Of a stretch of DNA of 64,000 nt, positions 1 to 9,056 are shown piece by piece; the first letter of the stretch is position 1, and every line of letters starts with the position of its first letter. The translations under genes and the position numbers were made by a program. This stretch comes from UTCHB3 sp964625575 (GTDB taxonomy: Bacteria; Bacteroidota; Ignavibacteria; Ignavibacteriales; Ignavibacteriaceae), in contig CAZVBQ010000002.1 in assembly GCA_964625575.1 (NCBI GenBank), positions 248,001 through 312,000 on the forward strand. Direction: 5' to 3'. The notes beneath the pieces are model-generated. The model saw only the letters and a program-made list of their open reading frames with translations, had not been told where the DNA came from and did no database searches.

Positions 1-2
1 GC

Positions 3-2468
3 AAACTGATGCGCGGTGATCTGTGGAGGAATGTCTGGACAACCCCGATAAAAGCACCCGTTCTCAACCTTGGAACCTTTGCCGGCGGGCTGACTCCGGA
101 AAAAAAAGGGGGTGGAATGCAGACCAAAACACTTCACTTCAAGGGAAATGACGGCAGAAAATGGAAATTCCGCTCGGTTAACAAGTTCCCTGATGCAACA
201 CTTCCCCCGGATGTCCAGGATACCTGGGTCGCGGAGTATCTAAAAGACCAGATCAGCGGCTCCCATCCGGCAGCACCCCTCGTTCTCGCGCCAATGATGG
301 ACTCTCTCGGCATCCTCAACGCGCCCCCTTCACTTTGGGTAATGCCCGATGACCCCAGGCTTGGGGAATTCAGGGATGAGTTCAAAAATCTTTTGGGAAC
401 CATCGAGGAAAATCCTGATGACGATAAAAGCGCGCCCTTCGCCAACGCGGAAAAGATAATATCGACTGAAAAACTTGTCTTTCGCCTCATGGACAAACCG
501 GATGAAAAGGTTGATGCCGCCGCGTGGCTTACAGCCCGGCTGTTCGATGTTTTTGTGAACGACTGGGACCGCCACATGGGGCAGTGGAAATGGGCGAAAT
601 ACACCGTTAACGGAAAGGAAGTGTGGCGCCCCATTCCGAAAGACAGGGACAGGGCTTTCTCGAAATTCGACGGTCTGGGCCCCTGGCTCTCCACCTTTCT
701 GATACCGCAATGGAAGGGATTCGGCAGTGACTATCCCCCGGTTGAGTTTGCCACCTGGAGCGGCCGCTATCTCGACAAGCGCTTCCTCACTGAGTTGACC
801 CGCCCTGAGTGGGATTCCGTCACCACGTTCGTTGTCTCGCGTCTCACCAACACCCTTATTGACAATGCCCTTTCACACTTCCCTGAAGAATACAAACAAC
901 TTTCGATCCCTGAAATTCGCGAGAAGCTTATGGCGCGCAGGGATCAACTTGCAGCTTTCTCGGAAGAGTATTTTAAGCATACCAACTCGGTGGTCGATAT
1001 TTTCGCCTCGGGGAAGGATGACCGTGTCGATGTGACCCGAACCGATACTTCCACCATCATCTCGGTTTCAACCTCAAAGAAAAAGGAGACGGTCAACTGG
1101 TACAAGAAGGAGTTTCCGGTAAGTATTACGGAGGATATCAGGATCCATCTGCTTGATGGTGACGACAGGGTGGTGATAAAAGGTGATGTGGATTCGGGCC
1201 CCCTCATCAGGGTAGATGGCGGAAAAGGCGATGATGTGTTTGTCGATTCTTCTAAAGTAAGGGGATGGCTCCTCAATTTTCTTCCCATTCCTCGCGCGGA
1301 GAACAAAAACAGGTTTTATGATGTGGCGGGTTCAACGGTATTTTACGGACCCGGCACCAAATTCCACGTTGATAATATACCGTCGCCTGAAGACACACTC
1401 GAGTTCATCGAACCCACGGCGCTTGAACACGGCAGGGGTTACGGCATTCACCCTGTGCTCGACTTCGGTTCCACGCTCGGCTTGCAGTTCGGCTTTGGGC
1501 CGGTGATAACAAATTACGACTATAAAAAACGGCCCTGGGACTCACGCATCGAGTTTTACGCTTCATACGCCACCAAAACAGGGGATTATGATGTCGATTT
1601 CATGGGTCAATTCAACTCGATAATCGATGGCACTACTGTCACCTTCAAAGCGTACAGGAAGGCTGTCGACTTCAACAGCTATTATGGTTTCGGAAACGAA
1701 ACCACTTACGACAGGGAGCGGTTTGAAGCCGGTGACTACCGGCTCATGAGAAAGGCCCTGGGCGCGGAAGCGGGGATATTAATACCGTGGGGCGGAGGGT
1801 ACTCAAATTATTTCAACTTAAGGTTTCTGGACTTCCAAGTCGGCCTGCCAAACAATTCCCTTTTGAGCGGATTCCCGGAGGGTACATACGGTATTGACAG
1901 ACTTTCACTTCTCACATTCAGTACCGGAATATTGTTTGATGATCGTGACAACACAAAGCTCCCTCTTTCGGGGTGGTATCTGAAAGCCGGTGGCTCGGTG
2001 ACGCCAAAGATATTTAACGCGCGGGATATGTTCTGGTCGGCTAATTTCGATCTGAGGGGTTACCTCCCTCTTGGATTTGTGAAAAACTCCGCCTTGGCGG
2101 TCAGGGTTATGGGCGAGAAAGTGGGCGGGGTTTATCCCTTCCACATGGCGGCATTTCTGGGAGGATCCAAAAGTCTGAGGGGGTACAGAAATGAAAGATT
2201 TTCGGGGGATGCATCACTTTATGGAACGGCTGAATTAAGGCTTGAACTCGGTTCGATCAAAACATTGATCCGCTCAAAGATCGGAACATTCATCTTCACT
2301 GAAGCAGGCAGGGTGTTCAAGAACGGTGAGGTGTCGGAACTGTGGCATGCGTCAAACGGTATCGGTATGTACCTCTCATTCCTCGATCGCTCGATCATCC
2401 TCTCCGGTCACATCGGAGTTTCCAAAGAGCAGATAAATGTCTCTGCTAATACTTCTGTTAATTTTTGA
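3..2468 (+). CDS. Omp85/BamA-type outer-membrane protein with N-terminal kinase-like module, 5' truncated
   Basis: The reading frame is open to the window edge, so the start lies upstream; the first ATG inside is at 9. The last 350 or so residues look like an Omp85/surface-antigen beta-barrel: 'DRDNTKLPLSGWYLKAG', then 'LGGSKSLRGYRNERFSG', then a final strand ending in Phe. The N-terminal part holds 'FVNDWDRHMGQWKW' followed by 'PIPKDRDRAFSKFDG' at about residues 180-220. This resembles the catalytic and metal-binding loops of HipA/FAM20-like kinases, but that link is an inference. In related proteins known from Bacteroidota a metallophosphoesterase domain precedes this region; here it would lie outside the window. 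Likely located in the outer membrane; substrate unknown. Confidence 0.75.
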   Translation, partial: KLMRGDLWRNVWTTPIKAPVLNLGTFAGGLTPEKKGGGMQTKTLHFKGNDGRKWKFRSVNKFPDATLPPDVQDTWVAEYLKDQISGSHPAAPLVLAPMMDSLGILNAPPSLWVMPDDPRLGEFRDEFKNLLGTIEENPDDDKSAPFANAEKIISTEKLVFRLMDKPDEKVDAAAWLTARLFDVFVNDWDRHMGQWKWAKYTVNGKEVWRPIPKDRDRAFSKFDGLGPWLSTFLIPQWKGFGSDYPPVEFATWSGRYLDKRFLTELTRPEWDSVTTFVVSRLTNTLIDNALSHFPEEYKQLSIPEIREKLMARRDQLAAFSEEYFKHTNSVVDIFASGKDDRVDVTRTDTSTIISVSTSKKKETVNWYKKEFPVSITEDIRIHLLDGDDRVVIKGDVDSGPLIRVDGGKGDDVFVDSSKVRGWLLNFLPIPRAENKNRFYDVAGSTVFYGPGTKFHVDNIPSPEDTLEFIEPTALEHGRGYGIHPVLDFGSTLGLQFGFGPVITNYDYKKRPWDSRIEFYASYATKTGDYDVDFMGQFNSIIDGTTVTFKAYRKAVDFNSYYGFGNETTYDRERFEAGDYRLMRKALGAEAGILIPWGGGYSNYFNLRFLDFQVGLPNNSLLSGFPEGTYGIDRLSLLTFSTGILFDDRDNTKLPLSGWYLKAGGSVTPKIFNARDMFWSANFDLRGYLPLGFVKNSALAVRVMGEKVGGVYPFHMAAFLGGSKSLRGYRNERFSGDASLYGTAELRLELGSIKTLIRSKIGTFIFTEAGRVFKNGEVSELWHASNGIGMYLSFLDRSIILSGHIGVSKEQINVSANTSVNF

Positions 2469-2545
2469 AATGTGAAATATTAAATGTGAAATGTTATGAG
2501 CGATAAACTCATCACTTATCGCTCATAACTCATACTTTTCACATA
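2466..2545. repeat. Word-repeat block with 13-bp inverted repeat between convergent genes
   Basis: The space between two convergent genes is filled with short repeated words (AAATGTGAAA, TAAATGTGAAATG) and a perfect 13-bp inverted repeat, TTATGAGCGATAA (2494-2506) against TTATCGCTCATAA (2516-2528), with a 9-nt loop. The block touches the stop codons on both sides. It could act as a bidirectional terminator, though there is no clear T-tract. Confidence 0.7.
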
Positions 2546-3540
2546 AAATTGAAGAAACCGCCTTCATCCTCTTCCTCGTCGGAGTCTGTTGCCTTCTTCT
2601 TCGGCTTTTTCTGATATTTAAGGGTGTTTCTTTCCCAGAAAACCCCGTCGAAATAACCCTGGATCGAGTCGTCGCCCTCCGCCAGTTCGAGGCGGTACTC
2701 CGCGGTAGCGGCGTATGTTCTGTCGATCTCGATACCCACGTAATGCCTGTTCAGTTTTTTCGCCACCACGGATGAAGTTCCCGACCCAAGGAAAGGATCG
2801 AACACCACATCCCCTTCATTTGAAGAGGCAAGTATCAGTTTCGCGAAAAGTTTTTCAGGCTTTTGTGTCGGGTGATCGGTGTTTTCTGCCATCGACCAAT
2901 AGGGGATGGTGATATCGGTCCAGATGTTCGAAGGGTGAGTCATTCTGAAGCGGCCCTCCTCAGTGTCTGCCCAGTCTTTAGGTTCACCGTCTTCCTTGTA
3001 GGGGGCAATAACGGCACGTTTTTCTTTAACGGCTTCAAGGTTGAAGGTGTAATCATTACCGTTGGTGAAGAACCAGATGTCTTCCATGGCGTTTTTCCAG
3101 TTTTTGCTGGCACCACGTCCCTTGTCCCTCTGCCAGGTGATCCTGTTCCTTAATTTGAAATATTCATTCGCCACCGCGAAGATGGAGAGAGAGCTCACAT
3201 AATCGCCGCAGATATAGATTGAAGCCTCAGGTTTCAGAAGCCTGATCATCTGAGGCAGCCAGCTTCTGAGGTAAGTTGAATATTCTTCAATGGGCAATTT
3301 TTTGAATTTTGAGGAGCCAAAGTCGCGATCGAGATTATAAGGCGGATCAAGGATCAGGAGATCAACGAATCCGTCAGGCAGATACTTGATCACGTCGAAG
3401 AGGTTCCGGTTGATCGTTTTGTCAAGTATGTCATCGATAGTGACGGGAGCATCGAGATTGATCAGATTCTCAGAGTACTGCTCAATCTGATCTTCGGTAA
3501 GTGCTATCGTCTTGTTTCTTTTCGCCTTTGAAGGAGGCAT
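2539..3540 (-). CDS. Site-specific DNA methyltransferase (N6-adenine or N4-cytosine), beta class
   Basis: 333 aa. The catalytic motif IV DPPY is in 'DLLILDPPYNLDRDFG' (about residues 60-75) and the SAM-binding motif I FxGxG is in 'VFDPFLGSGTSSVVAKKL' (about 245-262). The order IV, target recognition region, I is that of beta-class methyltransferases. 'HPTQKPEKLF', typical of this family, precedes motif I. The enzyme transfers a methyl group from SAM to an adenine or cytosine in a short recognition sequence. No endonuclease lies beside it, so it may be an orphan methylase with a regulatory or protective role. The acidic, lysine-rich C-terminus (KKPKKKATDSDEEEDE) is probably disordered. Its upstream region carries two palindromes. 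Confidence 0.9.
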   Translation of the reverse strand: MPPSKAKRNKTIALTEDQIEQYSENLINLDAPVTIDDILDKTINRNLFDVIKYLPDGFVDLLILDPPYNLDRDFGSSKFKKLPIEEYSTYLRSWLPQMIRLLKPEASIYICGDYVSSLSIFAVANEYFKLRNRITWQRDKGRGASKNWKNAMEDIWFFTNGNDYTFNLEAVKEKRAVIAPYKEDGEPKDWADTEEGRFRMTHPSNIWTDITIPYWSMAENTDHPTQKPEKLFAKLILASSNEGDVVFDPFLGSGTSSVVAKKLNRHYVGIEIDRTYAATAEYRLELAEGDDSIQGYFDGVFWERNTLKYQKKPKKKATDSDEEEDEGGFFNFM

Positions 3541-3563
3541 GTTTACTCCTAATTTTTATCTAC

Positions 3564-3611
3564 TTGCTGCAAATATACACTTATATCTATAAAAATGTTT
3601 ATTTGCAGCAA
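3564..3611 (-). promoter_or_regulatory. Paired palindromes upstream of the DNA methyltransferase
   Basis: Two 12-bp sequences face each other: TTGCTGCAAATA (3564-3575) and TATTTGCAGCAA (3600-3611). Each contains a palindrome TTGC-N-GCAA, and their starts are 36 bp apart. They lie 24-71 bp upstream of the methyltransferase start on the minus strand, a normal position for an operator. The binding protein is unknown. Confidence 0.45.
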
Positions 3612-3659
3612 AATGTTCCATATAATTCAACATCAATGTGTAAAGGCACGAAGAAGTGA

Positions 3660-3775
3660 TTTAAAGGTTACGCAGATTCCACGGATTTAACGCAGATTCC
3701 ACGGATTAATATTCCATCTGTGTAATCTGTGTGTGATCCGTGAAATCCGTGTTACTTTTTTAATACCTTATGATT
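3660..3775. repeat. Word-repeat block of the 'CGCAGATT / CACGGATT' type
   Basis: ACGCAGATTCCACGGATT occurs twice in tandem with a 20-bp period (3670-3687 and 3690-3707). Inverse-complement words (AATCTGTGTGTGATCCGTG, ATCCGTGTTAC) follow on the right. The same words surround the GxxExxY gene at 20.4-21.1 kb and occur at 18.4 kb. No gene is visible here. Confidence 0.7.
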
Positions 3776-3781
3776 CAGCAT

Positions 3782-5845
3782 CTATTTCTTTTTAAGAACA
3801 ATTCCGGTTGAAGCGGGAAGTGTCACCTTTCCCTTGGCGGTACCGAGGCTTTTTGTGCCGGCTTTCTCGCTATTGGCGAGTATCTCAAAACTTCCTTTGG
3901 GAAGCGTGAACTCCATCTGCTTGTCGCGGTTTGCGTTGAAGAGAACCACGAAGTGCTCTTTGCCGTGGGTCAGTTCGTAGCCGAGTGAAAATTCATCTTT
4001 CAGATCCATGAATTTCACTTCTTCATATTCCGCGTGCTTGAAGGCTTTGAAGGTTGAGCGGAGTTTGCCGAGACCCGCGTAGTAGTTTACCAGTTCCTTG
4101 TTCAGGTCGGCATGCTTATAGTTGATGTAGTTCACCTCGTTGTCTTTGTCGTAGGTGTTGTGGTCAACTTTCCCGCGGAGAGGGTCGTTCACGTCGATAT
4201 CGGCTGGCACCACTTTCGATCTCGCGAACTCCTGCCCGGCATGTATCATCGTCATGCCTTGCGAAGTGTAGAGGAAGAGGGCGCCGAGTTTGTTCAGCTT
4301 CATCTGTTCCGCGGTGAGCTTCGCGTGTTTGTCGATATCAAGCACGGTTTGCCCTTCTTTAAGGTCGCCAAGCCCGATTCTTATGAAATCACCCAAAGTG
4401 TAGCCATCGTGTGATTCAAGGTAGTTAACCGAATGCTCTTTTTTACGGAAAAGCCCCTTGTCGTCCCTGCTCAATGTGCCGTTAACATAACTTTTAATTC
4501 TTTCAGGTGAATTGTCGCCGAACCATTTGGCAAAGATCCAGCCAAGGTTGTTCTGTGGGTTTTCCCCTTTCACGCCGTTTCTTATCTGGTCGTTCCAGGC
4601 TCCCCATTCCCTTTCCGAGAAGCCTTTGGGATCATATCCGCCACCCCATGGTTCACAAACTATCACCACATCCGGATTAACTTTCCTTAGCTCCTTGCTT
4701 ATTTCTTCAACGGTTACCCAGTCGATAAGTTTACCGAGATCGAATCTGAAACCATCAACGTGGTACTCGTTCATCCAGTGGATGAGACTTTCAACTATCA
4801 GCCTGCGGGCCATAGGGGCCTCGGTTCTGAAGTCGTTTCCGCAACCGCTTTCAGCTTTGAAGCTGCCATCAGGGTTTAATCTGAAGTAATATTTCGGGTC
4901 GATCTCTTTGAAGCTGCCGAGCTCATATTCTGAAATATGGTTGTAAACCACGTCCATCATCACGCCAATACCCTCTTTGTGGAAGGCATGCACCATTTCC
5001 TTGAATTGGTGGCGGGCTCTATCCTGTTGTCCCATCCATTGGTTCCAGCGGAATTTGCCCCAGTCTTCAGCATAATATGTTTCGGGGGCGAAGAAGGCCG
5101 CGGTCATGTAGCCCCAATGGTTCCTTTCGTAGTTGTTCCAGGTGTTGAAGCGACCCGCCAGCGAATCTTTGAATGGAATCTCAACATTTCCGAACTCCTG
5201 CGCGGGGAGCAGCTCAATTGTGTTAACATTCAGGGATTTGATGTAGTCTATTCCTCCCTTTATCCCTTTTTCAATCAGTCCCCTGTAAGTGCCCGGTTTC
5301 TTCGCGCCCGAAGAGGGGTGCGCGGTCTGATCGCGAAGGTGCATTTCGTAAACTATCAGGTCACGCCAGTCGCGCTGGATCCACTTCCCTTTTTTCTCTT
5401 TCCCCCAGTCGAAACCGCCATCCTTGACCACGATCCCTTTTCTTGGATTCATGTAGGTATTGAAGGTTGCCACCGATTTTGCGTACGGATCAAGAATCAG
5501 CACTTTTGATTTTTTCATGATGTCATCTTCAGGGTTGATGATCACGTAGCCGTAGAACAAGCCGTATTGTTCACCTTGTATCGAGGTTTCCCAAACGCCG
5601 TCTTTATCCTTGGTCATGCTGAGCTCCAGACCGGTTTCATCTTCAACAGTTTTGAATACTTTCAGGGTGGCGGAAGTGGCTCTTGGGGCGAAAACACGGA
5701 AAATTGTGTTGCCATTCTCAACAAAAGCACCGAGCTTTTTGTCGGAATACGCGTTCAAAAATTCATCGGCTTTCTGCGCTTTTACAACTGTGTGCGACAT
5801 TATGATCATCACCACTAAAATTGATAAAATTTTGATTCGTGACAT
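3782..5845 (-). CDS. Exported GH13 pullulanase/debranching-type glycosidase
   Basis: 687 aa with an N-terminal signal peptide ending near 'HTVVKAQKA'. A CBM48/E-set-like domain (about 35-135, 'AFVENGNTIFRVFAPRATSA') precedes a GH13 catalytic barrel. The GH13 signatures are visible: 'MDVVYNHISE', nucleophile Asp in 'VDGFRFDLGKLIDW', acid/base Glu in 'VIVCEPWGGGYDPKG', and 'LESHDGYTLGDF'. This set is typical of type I pullulanases and isoamylase-like enzymes that cut alpha-1,6 branches of glycogen, starch or pullulan. A short beta-sandwich ends the protein. It likely acts in the periplasm or at the surface. No transporter or other glycan gene is adjacent. Confidence 0.88.
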   Translation of the reverse strand: MSRIKILSILVVMIIMSHTVVKAQKADEFLNAYSDKKLGAFVENGNTIFRVFAPRATSATLKVFKTVEDETGLELSMTKDKDGVWETSIQGEQYGLFYGYVIINPEDDIMKKSKVLILDPYAKSVATFNTYMNPRKGIVVKDGGFDWGKEKKGKWIQRDWRDLIVYEMHLRDQTAHPSSGAKKPGTYRGLIEKGIKGGIDYIKSLNVNTIELLPAQEFGNVEIPFKDSLAGRFNTWNNYERNHWGYMTAAFFAPETYYAEDWGKFRWNQWMGQQDRARHQFKEMVHAFHKEGIGVMMDVVYNHISEYELGSFKEIDPKYYFRLNPDGSFKAESGCGNDFRTEAPMARRLIVESLIHWMNEYHVDGFRFDLGKLIDWVTVEEISKELRKVNPDVVIVCEPWGGGYDPKGFSEREWGAWNDQIRNGVKGENPQNNLGWIFAKWFGDNSPERIKSYVNGTLSRDDKGLFRKKEHSVNYLESHDGYTLGDFIRIGLGDLKEGQTVLDIDKHAKLTAEQMKLNKLGALFLYTSQGMTMIHAGQEFARSKVVPADIDVNDPLRGKVDHNTYDKDNEVNYINYKHADLNKELVNYYAGLGKLRSTFKAFKHAEYEEVKFMDLKDEFSLGYELTHGKEHFVVLFNANRDKQMEFTLPKGSFEILANSEKAGTKSLGTAKGKVTLPASTGIVLKKK

Positions 5846-5958
5846 GGTTTATGGTCCAGTTTGTTTTTTTTAAATAACAGGAAGTCAAAATTAACAAAAA
5901 GAGGGGAGATTTGGGTTCGGAAGAGGATTGAGGGCACCGGAAAGCCGGGTTTAAAAGG

Positions 5959-6012
5959 CAAAAGGAACGGCAGATTCCACCCCCCCCTGGGGAAATGGTG
6001 CCGTTCCTTTGT
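5959..6012 (-). terminator. Terminator of the T9SS cargo gene at 6042
   Basis: A perfect 12-bp stem, AAAGGAACGGCA (5961-5972) against TGCCGTTCCTTT (5999-6010), with a 26-nt loop containing a run of eight C, followed on the minus strand by a weak T-rich stretch. Confidence 0.7.
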
Positions 6013-6041
6013 ACCTTTACTTTTTCACATTCTTGTGCCGG

Positions 6042-6893
6042 CTATTTCACCAACAGCATTTTCTTCGCTGAAGTGTGGCTGCCGGCTTTCAACTCGTAGA
6101 GATACAGGCCGCTTGGCAGGTCTGCCGCGTTAAAAGAAACCCGGTACTCACCTGCTTCCTTGAATTCATTTACGAGTGTGGCAACCTTTTGACCCAAAGA
6201 ATTGTAGACGGTGAGAACGGCGTTCCCGGCAACCGGCAAAGCGTAACGGATAACGGTCTCCGGGTTGAAAGGATTCGGATAGTTCTGCTGTAAACTAAAA
6301 TCACCGGGGTTGGCGGTTTCTTCCTCGACTGCCATCGGGGCATCCGAGAGGTTCAGGTCGTCCACGAGGAACGTTGAACCTGCGTGAAAGTCGCTTCCAA
6401 GATCTGGCCCGATGATCATCACCGTGGCGATGCACATGTCGGGTGTATCATCGCTCAGATACTCGAATGGGATCTCGAAGTCACGGTAAGCGGAAACGGC
6501 ACCTGAAAATGTGCGGGCAGCAATTCCCACCGCGCTATCCCCTTTCATAAGTACCACTGAAACACTGAACCTGTCGTTACCAACGGGGGAAAATGTGTAA
6601 CTTCCGGTGAATTTAACGGGTCTGTGTGCGTAGGGGAAACCGGATGCGTCGTCACCCGACTGGATGAATGGCGAAACAATGGCACCGGGTGACCATTCTA
6701 CAACGGTACCTTTCGCGGCGAAATTTCCTGTCTTTGCGTTGGTAGAGGGTGTTACTAAAAGTGGCAGCATTGGGGCGTTAGGGGTTGCCCACCCCGAGGG
6801 GGCATCGTTACTCCACTCTTCAAAACTTCCATTTGGCACCTGCGCCACCACGAGGGTAGTCGCGAATAATATTAAAACAGTGAACTTTTTCAT
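6042..6893 (-). CDS. T9SS-exported protein with C-terminal sorting domain
   Basis: 283 aa. The signal peptide is residues 1-17 (FTVLILFATTLVVAQ). The middle region (about 20-190) is a jelly-roll-like domain resembling carbohydrate-binding or PCMD-type modules ('NGSFEEWSNDAPSGW', 'FLVDDLNLSDA'). The last 85 or so residues are a type A T9SS sorting domain: 'NYPNPFNPETVIRYALP', then 'AGEYRVSFNAADLPSGLYL', then 'KKMLLVK'. The protein is therefore expected to be secreted or anchored at the cell surface. Its ligand is unknown. A strong hairpin follows the gene. Confidence 0.82.
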   Translation of the reverse strand: MKKFTVLILFATTLVVAQVPNGSFEEWSNDAPSGWATPNAPMLPLLVTPSTNAKTGNFAAKGTVVEWSPGAIVSPFIQSGDDASGFPYAHRPVKFTGSYTFSPVGNDRFSVSVVLMKGDSAVGIAARTFSGAVSAYRDFEIPFEYLSDDTPDMCIATVMIIGPDLGSDFHAGSTFLVDDLNLSDAPMAVEEETANPGDFSLQQNYPNPFNPETVIRYALPVAGNAVLTVYNSLGQKVATLVNEFKEAGEYRVSFNAADLPSGLYLYELKAGSHTSAKKMLLVK

Positions 6894-7117
6894 TCTATTC
6901 TCCTGATGATGAGGTTAAGGTTCGATTCAATTGCCGTTCCTGAAATTGCCGCGCTGTTCAAAAACGGTATCGCAAACTTATAATTGCTGATAATTACAGA
7001 ATGTGCTAATAATCAAATGGCAGTATTTGTGTATTTGCGGAGGGAATTGCTGTTGAACTGTAAAATTATTTTCGGCTATACACCTTAACTTCGGTATTTT
7101 TGCCGGTATGAATAAAT

Positions 7118-7912
7118 TTGAAAGATGAAATGAAGCTTAAACTTGAACGGCCCCTCGTGTTTTTCGACCTCGAGACCACCGGAATTGATGTGACCAAAGA
7201 CAGAATCGTGGAGATATCCCTCCTTAAGCTTTTCCCCGATGGCACGGAGCAGATAACCACCTTGCTCGTTAATCCCGGAGTGAGCATCCCTGCGGGTGCA
7301 AGCAAGGTTCACGGGATATTCGACATGATGGTCGCCAACCAGCCTTCCTTCAGTGAACTGACAGGCAGAATACTTGAGATATTCAAAGACTCTGATATCT
7401 CGGGTTACAACATTCTTAACTATGATCTCCCGCTGATCCGGCAGGAGTTCAAACGTTGCGGCATCGAGTTCCCTCCCGCGGGAACGATCGCCATAGATCC
7501 CTACCAGATCTATGTCAAGAAGGTGCCGCGCGACCCCGGCAACCCTTCGGAAACAAGGAATCTGACATCCGCGTACTATTTCTACTGTGGCGAATCCTTA
7601 AAGAACGCCCACTCGGCCGAGGCTGATATTATCGCCACAAAAGAGGTGTTCCTCGGCCAGATCGAACAGCATTCCGACATCGGTAACACCCCGGCAGCCA
7701 TTTCGAAATTCCTCGGAATGGGCACCACACGGAACGCCGACATTTCAGGCAAACTGATCTACGATGAGAATGATGAAGTGTTGTTCAACTTCGGAAAGCA
7801 TGCCGGGAAGAAGGTTAAAAATGAGAAGAGTTACGCTGAGTGGATGCTGAAAAGCGATTTTCCGAAAGATACGAAGGAAGTGATTAAAAAGGTACTCGCT
7901 TCGCCGAAATGA
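7118..7912 (+). CDS. DnaQ-like 3'-5' exonuclease with ExoX-like C-terminus
   Basis: 264 aa. A DEDDh exonuclease fold is clear: Exo I 'FFDLETTGID', Exo II 'SGYNILNYDLPLI' and Exo III 'HSAEADIIAT' (H-x4-D). The C-terminal 45 residues ('LFNFGKHAGKKV...YAEWMLKSDFP') match the small domain found at the end of ExoX-like and related exonucleases. It hydrolyses DNA (or RNA) from the 3' end, in repair or proofreading. It is not the polymerase-attached epsilon subunit with certainty. The start is unclear: an in-frame ATG at 7130 is equally plausible and neither has a strong ribosome site. Confidence 0.85.
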   Translation: MKDEMKLKLERPLVFFDLETTGIDVTKDRIVEISLLKLFPDGTEQITTLLVNPGVSIPAGASKVHGIFDMMVANQPSFSELTGRILEIFKDSDISGYNILNYDLPLIRQEFKRCGIEFPPAGTIAIDPYQIYVKKVPRDPGNPSETRNLTSAYYFYCGESLKNAHSAEADIIATKEVFLGQIEQHSDIGNTPAAISKFLGMGTTRNADISGKLIYDENDEVLFNFGKHAGKKVKNEKSYAEWMLKSDFPKDTKEVIKKVLASPK

Positions 7913-7937
7913 TCAGCGAAGCGAGCGCGAATCTCTA

Positions 7938-8975
7938 TTAAACGAGTCCTTTTTTCACCATCAGTTCCGCGCAGAGTATGGCGCCGCCGGCGGCTCCGCG
8001 GATGGTGTTGTGTGAAAGCACGGTGAACTTCCAGTCGAACAGGTTGCAGGGGCGCAGCCTTCCCACTGAGACAGCCATTCCCTTGTCGATGTTCCTGTGA
8101 AGCCGTGGCTGAGGATATTTATCTTCACGGAAGTAGTGCAACGGTTTCGCGGGGGCGTAAGGAAGATCGAGTTGCTGCGGCTCTGCCGTGAAACTCTCCC
8201 ACGCTTCAATGATCTCTTCCGCGGAGGCTTTTTGGTCAAGTTCCACCTGAATCGATTCAGTGTGACCGTCGATAACCGGCACCCGGTTGGTTGACGCGCT
8301 GATCTTGATATCTGTCAGCGAAATGCCGCTTCCGTTGAACTTACCGAGTATCTTCAGAGGCTCGGTTTCGAGTTTATCCTCTTCACCACTTATGAACGGG
8401 ATCACGTTATCGGTGGAGTCGAGACCCGAAACCCCGGGATAACCCGCGCCCGAGAGTGCCTGCATCGTAACCACGTTAACTTTCTTTATCCCGAATTTGT
8501 CGTGAATCGGTTTTAGTGCCAACACCATGCCGATAGTCGAGCAGTTGGGATTGGTAACGATCGCGCCGCCGTTATAGTCCTGAACCTTTATGAGTTGAAG
8601 GTGGTCGCCGTTTATTTCCGGCACAAGAAGTGGTACATCGGGATCGAACCTGTGGTTCTTCGAGTTCGATACCACGATACAACCCGCCTTCGCGAAAGCT
8701 GTTTCGATCTCACCCGCCACTGATGAATCAAGTCCCGAAAAAACAATTTTACTCTCGAACGGTGGCTCACAGTTTTTCACCACAAGGTCTTTAACTCCCG
8801 CGGGTATGGGGGTATCCATGAACCAGTTCACCGCGTCTTTATATTTCTTCCCCGCCGAGCGGTCGGAAGCACCAAGCTCCGCGAGCTCAAAGAAGGGGTG
8901 GTTTTCCAAAAGCTGAATGAATTTCTGTCCCACGCTTCCCGTGGCGCCGAGTACTGCTACTTTTATTTTGGTCAT
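7938..8975 (-). CDS. asd: Aspartate-semialdehyde dehydrogenase, archaeal/fungal type
   Basis: 345 aa. N-terminal NADP-binding 'VAVLGATGSVGQKF' and catalytic Cys145 in 'NPNCSTIG'. 'ASDRSAGKKY' and 'GAGYPGVSGLDSTDNVIPFI' are features of the archaeal/fungal branch rather than the usual proteobacterial enzyme. It reduces aspartyl phosphate to aspartate semialdehyde, the branch point to lysine/diaminopimelate, methionine and threonine. dapB, the next lysine gene but one in the pathway, is 3 kb away in the same orientation. It is convergent with the exonuclease gene with only 25 bp between them. Confidence 0.95.
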   Translation of the reverse strand: MTKIKVAVLGATGSVGQKFIQLLENHPFFELAELGASDRSAGKKYKDAVNWFMDTPIPAGVKDLVVKNCEPPFESKIVFSGLDSSVAGEIETAFAKAGCIVVSNSKNHRFDPDVPLLVPEINGDHLQLIKVQDYNGGAIVTNPNCSTIGMVLALKPIHDKFGIKKVNVVTMQALSGAGYPGVSGLDSTDNVIPFISGEEDKLETEPLKILGKFNGSGISLTDIKISASTNRVPVIDGHTESIQVELDQKASAEEIIEAWESFTAEPQQLDLPYAPAKPLHYFREDKYPQPRLHRNIDKGMAVSVGRLRPCNLFDWKFTVLSHNTIRGAAGGAILCAELMVKKGLV

Positions 8976-9056
8976 TGGTTTGTTCGCAAGATTGGAGAAT
9001 GATTAAATAATACTTCGCAAAGATAAAAGTTTATTGGAAATTGGGGAAACGCATGG

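Noticed and set aside
330..710. Antisense frames inside the Omp85-type gene
   Set aside because: They mirror the codon structure of the real gene on the other strand and show no domain signature.
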